Source of the DNA: Flavobacterium oncorhynchi
Lineage (GTDB): Bacteria; Bacteroidota; Bacteroidia; Flavobacteriales; Flavobacteriaceae
Direction: 5' to 3'
Length of the DNA stretch: 64,000 bases
Assembly: GCF_002217355.1 (NCBI RefSeq)
Contig: NZ_MUHA01000004.1
Span: 41,950 to 105,949 of the forward strand
Numbering within the stretch: position 1 is the stretch's first letter; every line of letters starts with the position of its first letter. Positions 45,543 through 53,217 of this stretch are shown one piece after another. Both the position numbers and the translations under genes were made by a program. The notes beneath the pieces were generated by a model. The model worked only from the letters and a program-made list of their open reading frames with translations, was not told the origin of the DNA and ran no database searches.

Positions 45543-46334
45543 ATGTCAGAAAATTTAGTAGTGCCAACAATGGCTGAAATGCTAGCTCAGGGAATACAGC
45601 CAGAAGTTTTATTTTGGGTAGGTTGCGCTGGGAGTTTTGATGATAGAGCAAAAAAAATTACAAAAGCATTTGTACGAATATTAAACCGTACTAATGTTTC
45701 ATTTGCAGTTTTGGGTGCAGAGGAAAGCTGTACAGGTGATCCTGCAAAACGTGCTGGAAATGAATTTTTGTTTCAAATGCAAGCCATGATGAATATCGAG
45801 GTTTTGAATGCATATGAAGCAAAGAAAATTGTTACCGCTTGTCCGCACTGTTTTAATACTTTAAAAAATGAGTATCCAGAATTAGGCGGAAACTATGAAG
45901 TTATTCATCATACAGAGTTCTTAAAGTCATTAATAGATGATGGAAGACTTACTGTAGAAGGTGGTCAATTTAAAGGAAAAAGAATAACTTTTCATGATCC
46001 TTGTTACCTAGGAAGAGCAAATAAAGTTTACGAAGCTCCAAGAGATTTAATTCAGAAGTTAGATGTTGAATTAGTCGAAATGAAGCGTTCTAAAGCCAAT
46101 GGATTATGCTGCGGAGCTGGCGGCGCGCAAATGTTTAAAGATGCTGAGCCAGGAAATAAAGAAGTTAACGTATTACGTACAGAAGACGCTTTAGAGGTGA
46201 AACCAGATATTATTGCTGCAGGATGTCCTTTTTGTAATACAATGTTAACAGATGGGATTAAACATCAAGAAAAAGAGGGTCAGGTAAAAGTGCTGGATAT
46301 TGCAGAATTAATTGCTAATGCACAGGATTTGTAA
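45543..46334 (+). CDS. (Fe-S)-binding protein with two CCG domains (HdrB/LldE-like)
   Basis: This 263-residue soluble protein carries Cys motifs of the CCG family: EESCTGDPAKRAGNE, ACPHCFNTLKNEYPE, HDPCYLGR, LCCGAGGAQMF and GCPFCNTM. CCG domains bind a non-cubane [4Fe-4S] cluster used for disulfide-type or flavin chemistry. It is the catalytic half of the pair with the membrane dicluster protein upstream. Although the frame opens at 45498, the ATG at 45543 is preferred because the upstream part is made of repeat sequence. Confidence 0.87.
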   Translation: MSENLVVPTMAEMLAQGIQPEVLFWVGCAGSFDDRAKKITKAFVRILNRTNVSFAVLGAEESCTGDPAKRAGNEFLFQMQAMMNIEVLNAYEAKKIVTACPHCFNTLKNEYPELGGNYEVIHHTEFLKSLIDDGRLTVEGGQFKGKRITFHDPCYLGRANKVYEAPRDLIQKLDVELVEMKRSKANGLCCGAGGAQMFKDAEPGNKEVNVLRTEDALEVKPDIIAAGCPFCNTMLTDGIKHQEKEGQVKVLDIAELIANAQDL

Positions 46335-46420
46335 TCTGAGGTTCTAAGTTATTAAGATGCTAAGATTCTAAGGTTAAATCTTAAAAATCTAAAATCAACA
46401 ATCTAAAATTTAAAACTAAA

Positions 46421-46903
46421 ATGTATATACCTTTTGAAAATTTACCTGGTGAATCTAGAGTTTGGATTTACCAATCGAACAGAAAATTTTCTGAGGAAGA
46501 ATTTTCTGAAATCGAAACCGATTTGAAAGCTTTTGTTGAAGAATGGGCCGCACACGGAACAAGTCTTGAAGCTTCATTTTTACTAAAATACAATCGTTTT
46601 ATCATACTGGCCGTAAATCAAGAAGTGCAAGCTGCGACAGGCTGCTCGATTGATAGTTCGGTTGAGTTTATTCAAGGCTTAGAGAAGAAGTACAACGTTG
46701 ATTTGTTGGACAAAATGAATGTTACTTTTAAGCTTGGAGAACATATTGCACATAAACCATTAATTGATTTCAAGAAAATGGTAAAAGATAAATCAGTTTC
46801 TGAGAACACAATTGTTTTCAATAATTTGGTAAACAATATCGAAGAGTTTAATGAATCGTGGGAAGTTCCTGCCGCCGACAGCTGGCACAGCAGATTTTTC
46901 TAA
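46421..46903 (+). CDS. conserved Bacteroidota protein of unknown function
   Basis: This 160-residue soluble protein begins MYIPFENLPGESRVWIYQSN and contains a conserved ATGCSIDSSVEFIQGLEKKY segment, with a Cys in a position that could be functional. Homologues are often labelled ABC transporter ATPase, but no Walker A, Walker B or signature motif is present, so that name is not supported. It closes the operon with the Fe-S proteins and is followed by a terminator. Confidence 0.8.
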   Translation: MYIPFENLPGESRVWIYQSNRKFSEEEFSEIETDLKAFVEEWAAHGTSLEASFLLKYNRFIILAVNQEVQAATGCSIDSSVEFIQGLEKKYNVDLLDKMNVTFKLGEHIAHKPLIDFKKMVKDKSVSENTIVFNNLVNNIEEFNESWEVPAADSWHSRFF

Positions 46904-46925
46904 GAGAAATTTATAAAATATTTGA

Positions 46926-46959
46926 AAGGCATGAAATGTAGGTTTCGTGCCTTTTTTTT
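46926..46959 (+). terminator. terminator after the Fe-S operon
   Basis: GGCATGAAA (46928-46936) pairs with TTTCGTGCC (46943-46951) with one G-T pair around a 6-nt loop, followed by eight T. Confidence 0.85.
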
Positions 46960-47084
46960 GTTTAATAGTTTCAAGTATCAGGTTTCGCCAAAGTTTGTTA
47001 TTTCTTAGAATGACAAGTGTTATGATTACATAATTTAAGTTTGGAAAAGTTAAGTGAGTTAAGTTCTTATGAAAATAAACAGTC

Positions 47085-47160
47085 TAGCGTAGCTCCGATG
47101 AAAGCGGTATCCTTTTATGGCGGGGTTCGCTATAAAAGATATAGCGGACAGCGGGACTAG
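47085..47160. repeat. GC-richer REP-like element with hairpin
   Basis: The segment stands out by base composition. Its centre TTTTATGGCG (47113-47122) pairs with CGCTATAAAA (47128-47137) with one mismatch around GGGTT, and AGATATAGCGGACAGCGGG follows. The wording resembles intergenic repeats I have seen in flavobacterial genomes. It has no open frame. Confidence 0.55.
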
Positions 47161-47299
47161 TGGTCTTTTGATTGAAGATGTTCTGCTTCAAGACAATAAT
47201 ATATTAATTAGAATTAATCTAATTTTGTCAAAAATCTAACAATTGAAAAGGGTAATTAAACAGTATTTTTGAGTATTTTCGTAGAATTAAATTTTATAC

Positions 47300-48436
47300 A
47301 TGAAAATAGCAATAGTTTGTTATCCAACATTTGGCGGTAGTGGTGTAGTTGCGACAGAACTAGGCCTTGAATTAGCCAGACGCGGACACGAAATACACTT
47401 TATAACATATAGTCAGCCAGTTAGGCTGGCACTTTTAAATCCGAATGTTCATTATCACGAAGTAAACGTTCCAGAATATCCACTTTTTCATTATCAACCT
47501 TACGAATTGGCTTTGTCAAGCAAATTGGTCGATATGGTGAAATTGTATAAAATCGAAGTTCTTCATGTGCATTACGCAATCCCTCACGCTTATGCGGGTT
47601 ATATGGCGAAACAAATGCTGAAAAATGAGGGAATTAATCTGCCAATGATTACAACGCTTCATGGAACAGATATTACGCTGGTAGGAAATCATCCGTTTTA
47701 TAAACCTGCTGTAACTTTTAGTATCAATAAATCAGATTATGTGACATCAGTTTCACAGAGTTTGAAAGATGATACTTTGAAACTATTCAAAATCAAAAAT
47801 AAAATTAAGGTAATCCCGAATTTTATTGAATTGGATAAAGTAAAGAAAGATCCAACAGTACCATGTCATCGTTATGTAATGGCAAAAGAAGATGAGCGAA
47901 TTATAACCCATATTAGTAATTTTAGAAAGGTAAAACGTATTCCGGATATCATAAAGATTTTTTATAATATTCAGAAAGTAATGCCTGCTAAATTAATGAT
48001 GGTGGGCGATGGTCCTGAGAAAGAAAAAGCAGAGGTTTTGTGTATGGAATTGGGGATTTATGATAAAGTAATCTTCTTTGGAAACAGCAACGAGATTGAT
48101 AAAATTTTATGTTTTACCGATTTGTTTTTGCTTCCATCAGAAACAGAAAGTTTTGGTCTTGCTGCATTAGAAGCAATGGCTTGCGGAGTTCCTGTTATTT
48201 CAAGTAATTCTGGAGGTTTGCCTGAAGTTAATTTTGAAGGAGTGTCAGGTTATCTAAGTAACGTTGGAAATGTTGACGAAATGGCTGCCAATGCGATTAA
48301 AATTTTAAAAGACGATGAAACTCTGAATCAATTTAAATTAAATGCTTTAGAGGTTGCTAAAAAGTTTGATATTAAAAACATCTTGCCTAAGTATGAAGCT
48401 TTGTATCAAAAAGCAATAGATGATTATAAAGAGTAG
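47300..48436 (+). CDS. bshA: N-acetyl-alpha-D-glucosaminyl L-malate synthase
   Basis: This 378-residue GT4 glycosyltransferase catalyses the first step of bacillithiol synthesis: UDP-GlcNAc plus L-malate. The start IAIVCYPTFGGSGVVATELGLELARRGHEIHFIT is diagnostic for BshA. HGTDITLVGNHP, the C-terminal E-x7-E motif in ETESFGLAALEAMACGVPVISS and the LPEVN loop are conserved. bshB and bshC are not within the window. The small lipoprotein gene follows after 25 bp. Confidence 0.95.
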   Translation: MKIAIVCYPTFGGSGVVATELGLELARRGHEIHFITYSQPVRLALLNPNVHYHEVNVPEYPLFHYQPYELALSSKLVDMVKLYKIEVLHVHYAIPHAYAGYMAKQMLKNEGINLPMITTLHGTDITLVGNHPFYKPAVTFSINKSDYVTSVSQSLKDDTLKLFKIKNKIKVIPNFIELDKVKKDPTVPCHRYVMAKEDERIITHISNFRKVKRIPDIIKIFYNIQKVMPAKLMMVGDGPEKEKAEVLCMELGIYDKVIFFGNSNEIDKILCFTDLFLLPSETESFGLAALEAMACGVPVISSNSGGLPEVNFEGVSGYLSNVGNVDEMAANAIKILKDDETLNQFKLNALEVAKKFDIKNILPKYEALYQKAIDDYKE

Positions 48437-48461
48437 AAGTTTTTAAATAATATAAGCGTAA

Positions 48462-48884
48462 ATGAAAAAAGTATTTTCAGTTTTAGTTCTTTTTGTTTTG
48501 ATTTCCTGTGGTGTTAAAAAAACATCAGATTCAAAAGGGTTGTATGAGATTTTAACGAAGCAGTCTGACGGCGGCGGTAATATTAAGTTTTATGAGATTT
48601 TGACCGAGCCAAACGAAATCAAAATGTTAGAAAATGATCCGCTTTTGGCAGATAAAATGAAACAGACTGATATTAGTAATTCCAACTATATTATTTTAAA
48701 TATGGGAGAGAAAAATACAGGAGGTTATTCTATTGGAGTTGATAAAGTAGAGGAAACAGATAAAAATATTATTATAACTGTAAAAGAAAACAGTCCTGCT
48801 AAAGATGCAATGGTTATGCAGGTTATTACATACCCGTACACAGTTGTGAAAATACATTCTAAGAAAGAAATTATTATTAAGTAA
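48462..48884 (+). CDS. small lipoprotein with PrcB-like region
   Basis: This 140-residue lipoprotein has lipobox LISC (Cys16). The C-terminal part KNTGGYSIGVDKVEETDKNI ... NSPAKDAMVMQVITYPYTVVKI matches the pattern of PrcB_C domains, named from the Treponema dentilisin protease complex. The family may act as a protease-associated or inhibitor-like module. It lies 25 bp after bshA but shows no functional link to it. Confidence 0.78.
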   Translation: MKKVFSVLVLFVLISCGVKKTSDSKGLYEILTKQSDGGGNIKFYEILTEPNEIKMLENDPLLADKMKQTDISNSNYIILNMGEKNTGGYSIGVDKVEETDKNIIITVKENSPAKDAMVMQVITYPYTVVKIHSKKEIIIK

Positions 48885-48916
48885 TTAGTTCTTGCTTTGG
48901 TGATTTAAATGTCAGG

Positions 48917-48968
48917 CTGAGCGTAGTCGAAGCCTCTTTTACACTTCAAACCCTTCGACTACGCTCAG
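48917..48968. repeat. perfect 16-bp inverted repeat element
   Basis: CTGAGCGTAGTCGAAG (48917-48932) and its exact complement (48953-48968) flank a 20-nt spacer. It lies between the convergent lipoprotein and beta-barrel genes, immediately before the long terminator palindrome. It resembles a REP or MITE remnant and carries no coding frame. Confidence 0.85.
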
Positions 48969-48974
48969 GGTGAT

Positions 48975-49036
48975 AATAACTAAAAAAGAAAAAACCTGCC
49001 GTATTAATACGGCAGGTTTTTTCTTTTTTAGTTATT
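48975..49036. terminator. perfect 62-bp palindrome, bidirectional terminator
   Basis: The bases 48975-49005 and 49006-49036 are exact complements with no spacer. A G+C-rich core (ACCTGCCGTATT and its complement) is flanked by long A and T tracts on both sides. It serves both the rightward lipoprotein gene and the leftward beta-barrel gene. Confidence 0.92.
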
Positions 49037-49048
49037 GATTTTTTTGGA

Positions 49049-49546
49049 TTAAAATCTAAATTTAACACCAAGACCAACATCAAATCCGAAGTTGTCATCA
49101 TCGTAATATCCAGAACCAATTTCAGGTCTAGCATCTAATGATAATGTAATTGGCACTTCGCTAAATCTATATTCTATACCAATATCTCCAGCTGCAAAAA
49201 CATAAGTTCCGCTGTCGTTATATTTGTAGTTGTTATTGTAATAATCGTGATCCCATGCAGCTAAACCACCACCAACACCAGCATACCAGTTAAAACCGCC
49301 ATCAATATTCCAAACCCATTGGTATAAAGCAACACCTTTAATGGCGTCAACATCACTGCTGTTTCTCCATCCTAAATCAAATTCAAGTCTGTTTTTTTGA
49401 TTTAATCCCAGTTGGTAAGATACTTCACCTCCAAAGCCGTTATTGTCGCCTAAACGTATACCAAGAGCGTTTTTTGAAATTTCCTGTGATTGAGCCGTAA
49501 ATGCTAATCCTAATAGCATAATGGCAGATAGAATAATCTTTTTCAT
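49049..49546 (-). CDS. outer-membrane beta-barrel protein
   Basis: This 165-residue protein has a signal peptide (1 to about 20, ending TAQSQ), alternating hydrophobic/polar strands and a C-terminal strand ending in VGLGVKFRF with terminal Phe, as in small OMPs. Repeated Tyr, Asp and Asn in the middle (YYNNNYKYND) suggest surface loops. The size fits an eight-stranded barrel. It is monocistronic; function is unknown. Confidence 0.82.
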   Translation of the reverse strand: MKKIILSAIMLLGLAFTAQSQEISKNALGIRLGDNNGFGGEVSYQLGLNQKNRLEFDLGWRNSSDVDAIKGVALYQWVWNIDGGFNWYAGVGGGLAAWDHDYYNNNYKYNDSGTYVFAAGDIGIEYRFSEVPITLSLDARPEIGSGYYDDDNFGFDVGLGVKFRF

Positions 49547-49693
49547 AAAATGGTTAAATTAATTTTTTTCAAATGTATAGTTCTCCTAATTCAAGAACGT
49601 ATAAAATTTTTGGAAATTGTTATATAATTCACATTTTGCAACATTTGAAACGTTGTAAATTAACCTAAAAGTATTGGTGTGCTTATATGTTTA

Positions 49694-50515
49694 CTATTTA
49701 AGAATTATTGATGAGATTAATTGAGAGGTAAGAATATCTTCCATTTCAAAAAGATTTTCTTCTTCTGAAAAATTACTTTCTGTGTAAGAATATAATTTCC
49801 AGCGTTTTTTATGATATTCTAATGCTGTTAAATTTTCGATCCAGTCGCCGGAGTTTAAGTATAATGTTGATCCGTGTTTGTTTTCTTTTGTAACTATTTT
49901 GGGCTCGTGAATATGTCCGCAGATTACATAATCGTAATTTTTTTCGATAGCCAGATCAGTTGCAGTAGTTTCAAAATCTGAAATGAATTTAACAGCTTTT
50001 TTTACGCTGGCTTTTATTTTTTTTGAAAAAGAGTAAGGTTCTCTGCCTAGTTTTGCCAAACACCAATTAGCAAAACGATTACTCAAAATTAAATAATCAT
50101 ATCCTAAACCACCTAATTTTGCAATCCATTTTGAGTGTTGTACCGAAGCATCAAATACATCTCCGTGAAAAATCCAAGCTTTTTTATCGTCTAATTCTAA
50201 AACTAATTTATCAACCAAGCTAAAATTTCCTAGATTCATGTCACTGAATTTTCGAAGAATTTCATCGTGATTTCCAGTAATATAATAGACTTTTGTTCCT
50301 TTAGAAGCCATTCCTATTATACGTTGTATAACTCTTAAATGCGATTTAGGAAAGTAAGATTTTCGAAACTGCCAAGCATCAATTATATCTCCGTTAAGTA
50401 TTAAAGTTTTAGGTTTAATGCTTGATAAATAGTTGTTTAATTCTTTGGCGTGACTTCCGTAAGTTCCTAAGTGGACATCTGAGATAATGACCAATTCAAC
50501 ATTTCTTTTTTTCAA
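49694..50515 (-). CDS. LpxH-like UDP-2,3-diacylglucosamine diphosphatase family metallophosphoesterase
   Basis: This 273-residue calcineurin-like phosphoesterase has all metal-binding blocks: ISDVHLGTYG, LNGDIIDAW, TGNHDE, FHGDVFD and GHIHEPK. The spacing with YDYLILSNRFANWCLAKLG matches the LpxH-like branch. In Bacteroidota this branch is a candidate for removing UMP from UDP-2,3-diacylglucosamine in lipid A synthesis; other phosphoesterase roles are possible. No lpx gene is adjacent. Confidence 0.85.
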   Translation of the reverse strand: MKKRNVELVIISDVHLGTYGSHAKELNNYLSSIKPKTLILNGDIIDAWQFRKSYFPKSHLRVIQRIIGMASKGTKVYYITGNHDEILRKFSDMNLGNFSLVDKLVLELDDKKAWIFHGDVFDASVQHSKWIAKLGGLGYDYLILSNRFANWCLAKLGREPYSFSKKIKASVKKAVKFISDFETTATDLAIEKNYDYVICGHIHEPKIVTKENKHGSTLYLNSGDWIENLTALEYHKKRWKLYSYTESNFSEEENLFEMEDILTSQLISSIILK

Positions 50516-50678
50516 TTTTTATTAATTTGAAGTTTAGCAAATAAAAGAATCTCTTCGTAAAACGGTTTTATCAAAAGGTTACTAATTTGGCTGCAGTTTT
50601 AATAAATTGTGATTTTTATTTGTTTGATCTTTAATTAACAATAACAATTTTAAATTTTTTAATTTAATTCATAAAACT

Positions 50679-50686
50679 TACATTTG
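50679..50686 (+). promoter_or_regulatory. aroC: -7 box of the aroC promoter
   Basis: TACATTTG is an exact match to the TAnnTTTG consensus and lies 16 nt before the aroC start codon. No clear TTG is found at the expected upstream distance. Confidence 0.45.
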
Positions 50687-50702
50687 CTCAAAACAAATAA
50701 CA

Positions 50703-51761
50703 ATGGCAGGAAATAGCTACGGCACCCTATATAAAGTTACAACATTTGGAGAATCTCATGGTGAAGCTTTAGGCGGAATTATAGACGGTTGTCCATCAGG
50801 AATTGAACTTGATTTAGAAGCAATTGAAGTTGAAATGTCTCGCAGAAAACCAGGACAGTCAGCAATTGTTACCCAACGTAAAGAACCAGATGCGGTTCAG
50901 TTTTTATCTGGAATTTTTGAAGGAAAAACAACTGGAACACCAATAGGTTTTATTATTCCAAATACCAACCAAAAGTCAGACGACTATTCGCATATAAAAG
51001 ATAATTACAGACCAAGTCACGCTGATTATGTGTACGATCAAAAATACGGTTTTCGTGATTATCGCGGAGGCGGAAGAAGTTCAGCACGTGAAACAGCAAG
51101 CAGAGTTGTAGCAGGAGCAATTGCAAAACAAATGCTGCCTGAAATTAAAATTAATGCTTACGTATCTTCTGTTGGGCCTATTCATTTAGATACACCTTAT
51201 CAAGATTTAGATTTTACTAAAATCGAAAGCAACCCAGTTCGCTGTCCAGACGAAAAATCGGCAGCAATTATGGAAGAATATATTCGTGATATTCGCAAAC
51301 AAGGCGATACTGTTGGAGGTGTTGTGTCTTGCGTAATTCAAAATGTTCCAGTTGGTTTAGGAGAGCCGGTATTTGATAAATTACATGCTGAATTAGGAAA
51401 AGCGATGCTTTCTATAAATGCAGTTAAAGGTTTTGAATACGGAAGCGGATTTTCTGGATCTGAAATGAAAGGAAGCGAACATAACGATTTGTATAATCCT
51501 GATGGAACTACAAAAACAAATCTTTCAGGTGGAATTCAAGGTGGAATTAGCAACGGAATGGATATCTATTTTAGAGTTGCTTTTAAACCGGTTGCTACTA
51601 TTATGCAAACTCAAGATTCACTTGATAATAAAGGAAATATAACACCAATGACCGGAAAAGGACGTCATGATCCGTGCGTTGTACCTCGTGCTGTGCCAAT
51701 TGTTGAAGCAATGGCCGCAATTGTTTTGGCTGATTTTTATTTAATCAACAAAACATATTAA
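50703..51761 (+). CDS. aroC: chorismate synthase
   Basis: This 352-residue enzyme converts 5-enolpyruvylshikimate-3-phosphate to chorismate with reduced FMN, the last step of the shikimate pathway. The conserved N-terminus [31 protein letters not shown], the [14 protein letters not shown] loop, and the C-terminal [18 protein letters not shown] are intact. No other aro genes are near. The symporter gene follows after 52 bp. Confidence 0.97.
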   Translation: MAGNSYGTLYKVTTFGESHGEALGGIIDGCPSGIELDLEAIEVEMSRRKPGQSAIVTQRKEPDAVQFLSGIFEGKTTGTPIGFIIPNTNQKSDDYSHIKDNYRPSHADYVYDQKYGFRDYRGGGRSSARETASRVVAGAIAKQMLPEIKINAYVSSVGPIHLDTPYQDLDFTKIESNPVRCPDEKSAAIMEEYIRDIRKQGDTVGGVVSCVIQNVPVGLGEPVFDKLHAELGKAMLSINAVKGFEYGSGFSGSEMKGSEHNDLYNPDGTTKTNLSGGIQGGISNGMDIYFRVAFKPVATIMQTQDSLDNKGNITPMTGKGRHDPCVVPRAVPIVEAMAAIVLADFYLINKTY

Positions 51762-51813
51762 TAAAAATTAAGACAGTGAGGGGCTTATATTTTAATAATT
51801 AAAAAACAAATTA

Positions 51814-53094
51814 ATGCAAGTTACAGAAACCAAAAAAAAATCATTTCTTTCAGGACTAACTGGGCAAATTTTAATTGCTATGGTTCTTGGAGCAGCTCTA
51901 GGAATTACGTTACACCATTATATTTCGCCAGAAGCTGCGTTGTCTTTCAGCAACAAAATAAAAATGCTGGCAACTATTTTTATTCGTTTGGTGCAAATGA
52001 TTATTTCGCCTTTAGTTTTTACAACTTTAGTGGTTGGAATCGCAAAATTAGGTGATATAAAAACGGTTGGAAGAGTTGGAGGAAAAGCACTTGGTTGGTT
52101 TTTTACAGCTTCATTTATTTCTTTATTAATTGGACTATTTTATGTTAATATTTTAGAGCCTGGAGTTGGAATCAATTTAGGCCATGTTGATATGGCATCG
52201 GCAACAGAGGTAACAGGAAAAACTCAAAATTTATCTTTTGAAAATTTTGTTGAACATATTGTTCCTAAAAGTATTTTTGAAGCAATGGCTACCAATGAAA
52301 TTTTACAAATCGTTGTGTTTTCAATCTTTTTTGGATTAGCAGCTGCATCATTAGGAAATACGGTGAAGCCTGTAATTGGAGCTTTAGATAAAATGTCACA
52401 CATCGTTTTAAAAATGGTGAATTATGTAATGAACTTTGCTCCAATTGGAGTATTTGGTGCTATTGCAGGTGTATTTGCAATTAGAGATGCCGAAGAGTTG
52501 ATTATAACATACTTTAAATTCTTTGGGTCTTTCTTACTTGGAATTGGTACATTATGGGTTGTTTTAATAGCTGTAGGTTATATTTTTCTAAAAGGAAGAA
52601 TGACAGAGTTGTTAAGACGTATTGTAGGGCCTTTGGCGATTGCTTTTGGAACTACAAGCAGTGAAGCAGTTTTTCCTAAATTAACTGAAGAATTAGAAAA
52701 TTTTGGTGTAAAAGATAGAATTGTATCATTTATGCTGCCTCTTGGTTATTCATTTAATCTAGACGGAAGTATGATGTATATGACTTTTGCGAGTATTTTT
52801 ATTGCTCAATTTTATAAAGTTGATTTAGATTTAGGAACTCAAATGGTAATGCTTTTAGTATTAATGTTAACCAGTAAAGGAATTGCAGGTGTGCCAAGAG
52901 CTAGTTTAGTTGTTGTTGCTGCAACTTGCGGAATGTTTAAAATTCCTGTAGAAGGTATTGCCTTGATTTTACCTATTGATCACTTTTGCGATATGTTTAG
53001 AAGTGCAACAAACGTTTTAGGTAATGCATTAGCTACATCGGTTGTAGGACAATGGGAAGGTAATGAAGAAACAGAAGTTGTATCTGAGAGTTAA
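51814..53094 (+). CDS. dicarboxylate/amino acid:cation symporter (DAACS family)
   Basis: This 426-residue membrane carrier takes up glutamate, aspartate or C4-dicarboxylates with Na+ or H+. About eight helices and two re-entrant loops are expected. The HP1 serine-rich motif reads GTTSSEAVFPKL, the TM7 motif NLDGSMMY (NMDGT-like) and the TM8 region DHFCDMFRSATNVLGNALA. The substrate cannot be told from sequence. A terminator follows at 53144-53179. Confidence 0.92.
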   Translation: MQVTETKKKSFLSGLTGQILIAMVLGAALGITLHHYISPEAALSFSNKIKMLATIFIRLVQMIISPLVFTTLVVGIAKLGDIKTVGRVGGKALGWFFTASFISLLIGLFYVNILEPGVGINLGHVDMASATEVTGKTQNLSFENFVEHIVPKSIFEAMATNEILQIVVFSIFFGLAAASLGNTVKPVIGALDKMSHIVLKMVNYVMNFAPIGVFGAIAGVFAIRDAEELIITYFKFFGSFLLGIGTLWVVLIAVGYIFLKGRMTELLRRIVGPLAIAFGTTSSEAVFPKLTEELENFGVKDRIVSFMLPLGYSFNLDGSMMYMTFASIFIAQFYKVDLDLGTQMVMLLVLMLTSKGIAGVPRASLVVVAATCGMFKIPVEGIALILPIDHFCDMFRSATNVLGNALATSVVGQWEGNEETEVVSES

Positions 53095-53143
53095 AAAAGA
53101 TACTTTTTTCAATAGAAAAACGTGTTTTTATATATAAAAAAAG

Positions 53144-53179
53144 AGCTGTATTTTTTAATTGAAATACAGCTTTTTTTTT
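53144..53179 (+). terminator. terminator after the symporter gene
   Basis: AGCTGTATTT (53144-53153) pairs perfectly with AAATACAGCT (53162-53171) around an 8-nt loop, followed by eight more T. Confidence 0.88.
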
Positions 53180-53217
53180 AAATTATTAAATGTATATTTG
53201 ATAAAATTAGCCGATTA

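Larger units (their letters stand above)
46904..47299. other. intergenic stretch before bshA
   Basis: The 396 bases hold the terminator at 46926-46959 and, from about 47085 to 47160, a GC-richer repeat-like element. Then come AT-rich DNA and a TATTTTTG box at about 47263 that could be the -7 of bshA. No coding frame was credible. Confidence 0.55.
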
